Source of the DNA: an uncultured Flavobacteriales bacterium
Lineage (GTDB): Bacteria; Bacteroidota; Bacteroidia; Flavobacteriales; BACL11
Direction: 5' to 3'
Assembly (NCBI GenBank): GCA_905478765.1
Contig: CAJQJY010000001.1
Coordinates: 1-64,000, forward strand
Length of the DNA stretch: 64,000 bases
In this document: positions 63,421-64,000 of the stretch, piece by piece
Position numbering within the stretch: position 1 is the stretch's first letter
How the letters are laid out: every line of letters begins with the position of its first letter
Program-made: the position numbers and the translations under genes
The notes under the pieces: generated by a model
What the model saw: only the letters and a program-made list of their open reading frames with translations
What the model was told of the DNA's origin: nothing
The model's database searches: none

Positions 63421-63927
63421 TTAGTTAATTTTCTGAAAAGTTAAAAAACTATAATCATGAGCATGTTTTTGATCAGCTTTACAATCTATTCTTCCTACTT
63501 TTTTCCAATTATTTCCTAACTTAGGGAAAAAGGTATCGCCATCATAAGCATGGTGTACTTTAGTAAGATAAATTTTATCTACTAAATTGGCTTCAAGTGC
63601 TAGCTTGTAAATTTGACCGCCTCCAATAATAAAAGGTTCTTTATCTCTATTTTTTTTTGCAATTTCTAAAGCGGCTTCTACAGAATTAACTACTACACAT
63701 CCATTTGCTTTATAGTCGGTTTGTCTTGTAATAATAATATTCGTTCTATTTGGTAATGGCCTGTACTTATGCGGAATAGATTCAAAGTTCTTTCTACCCA
63801 TTATCACATGATGATTTAAAGTAGTATCCTTGAAAAAACGCATGTCTTTTGGTAAATGCCAAATGAGGTCATTATCTTTTCCAATCACTCCATTTTTGGC
63901 TGCTGCTACTATTAGTGAAACTTTCAT
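63421..63927 (-). CDS. folA: Dihydrofolate reductase
   Basis: Reduces dihydrofolate to tetrahydrofolate. The 168-residue protein has SLIVAAAKNGVIGKDNDL, the active-site WHLPKDMRFFKDTT (Asp in the catalytic place), VIMGRKNFESIP, FIIGGGQIYKLAL, and DTFFPKL. Normal length. Its ATG overlaps the stop of the upstream partial gene (ATGA). It links functionally with pabB at 6493-7800 in folate metabolism. Confidence 0.97.
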   Translation of the reverse strand: MKVSLIVAAAKNGVIGKDNDLIWHLPKDMRFFKDTTLNHHVIMGRKNFESIPHKYRPLPNRTNIIITRQTDYKANGCVVVNSVEAALEIAKKNRDKEPFIIGGGQIYKLALEANLVDKIYLTKVHHAYDGDTFFPKLGNNWKKVGRIDCKADQKHAHDYSFLTFQKIN

Positions 63928-64000
63928 TTGCTTTTAATTACTTTATATTGCACTCCTCTTTCTTCCAAATAATTTCTTACAAAAGCAAAATGTCCTCCCA
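63924..64000 (-). CDS. 3' end of an unidentified gene upstream of folA
   Basis: Minus strand, in frame from the window edge: 24 codons giving GGHFAFVRNYLEERGVQYKVI and a short Lys-rich end, with TGA at 63924-63926 overlapping the folA ATG. The G-G-H-F followed by a terminal helix could be the end of an alpha/beta-type enzyme, but this is too short to identify. It must be cotranscribed with folA. Confidence 0.65.
   Translation of the reverse strand, partial: GGHFAFVRNYLEERGVQYKVIKSK

Noticed and set aside
1-64000. Insertion sequences, prophage, integrase/attachment sites, CRISPR arrays, toxin-antitoxin or restriction systems
   Set aside because: No transposase, integrase, Cas, toxin-antitoxin or methylase/endonuclease genes and no terminal inverted repeats were seen in any frame; gene content and codon use look uniform.

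Overview
The window is A+T-rich chromosomal DNA from a member of the Bacteroidetes, most likely Flavobacteriales. The evidence is the set of lineage markers: proteins with type IX secretion (T9SS) C-terminal sorting domains, a PorV-like protein, DUF4290 and DUF3127 proteins, a bacterial geranylgeranylglyceryl-phosphate synthase, two large TonB-dependent receptors, a ~1090-residue SecA, promoters of the Bacteroidetes type (TTTG then TAnnTTTG), and almost no Shine-Dalgarno sequences. It is a mostly housekeeping region, densely packed, with many ATGA or TAATG overlaps. I found no IS element, prophage, CRISPR array or rRNA. There is one tRNA (Leu, anticodon TAG).

Layout. 1-1639: 3' part of a giant secreted fibronectin-like protein. 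1643-6035: promoter, leader hairpin and the rimP-nusA-infB operon. 6032-12653: SPOR protein (-), then pabB-tilS-small membrane protein-dsbD-M42 peptidase (+). 12702-14244: SPFH protein and CIA30 protein. 14386-20961 (-): secA, a DUF3089 hydrolase and a dead tag gene, with DUF2795, cobalamin adenosyltransferase and methyltransferase genes behind them. 20979-21262: a dead DksA/TraR-type gene, back-to-back with the heptose epimerase gene. 22264-26298: merR, M23 peptidase and alaS. 26320-30413: two outer-membrane beta-barrel genes and a NatAB-type exporter. 30449-34630 (-): dnaJ, grpE, thioredoxin-like, murA, DUF4290.

34723-38232 (-): a vitamin-uptake locus with a TonB receptor under a TPP riboswitch, a NadR-type kinase and a PnuC-type transporter, read most simply as thiamine acquisition. 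38289-41895: ChaN-like, GGGP synthase, phosphopantetheinyl transferase, ahcY. 41970-53381: cell-surface block with a PKD/T9SS protein, a Rieske-like lipoprotein, and a three-gene cassette of TonB receptor, 1411-residue secreted protein and PorV-like barrel. 53405-58580: greA, HIT, ruvC and a membrane/envelope operon. 58603-64000: DUF3127, tRNA-Leu, tig-clpP-clpX, a lipoprotein, folA and the tail of one more gene.

The points most worth attention are two pseudogenes that ordinary ORF calling hides (tag with a nonsense codon and two frameshifts; a DksA/TraR zinc-finger gene with three stops and a frameshift), the TPP-riboswitch locus with its NadR-like kinase, the TonB receptor/T9SS protein/PorV cassette, a MurA with Asp in place of the catalytic Cys, and a DnaJ lacking one of its two zinc centres. 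All functions are inferred by reading the sequence; no database search was run.
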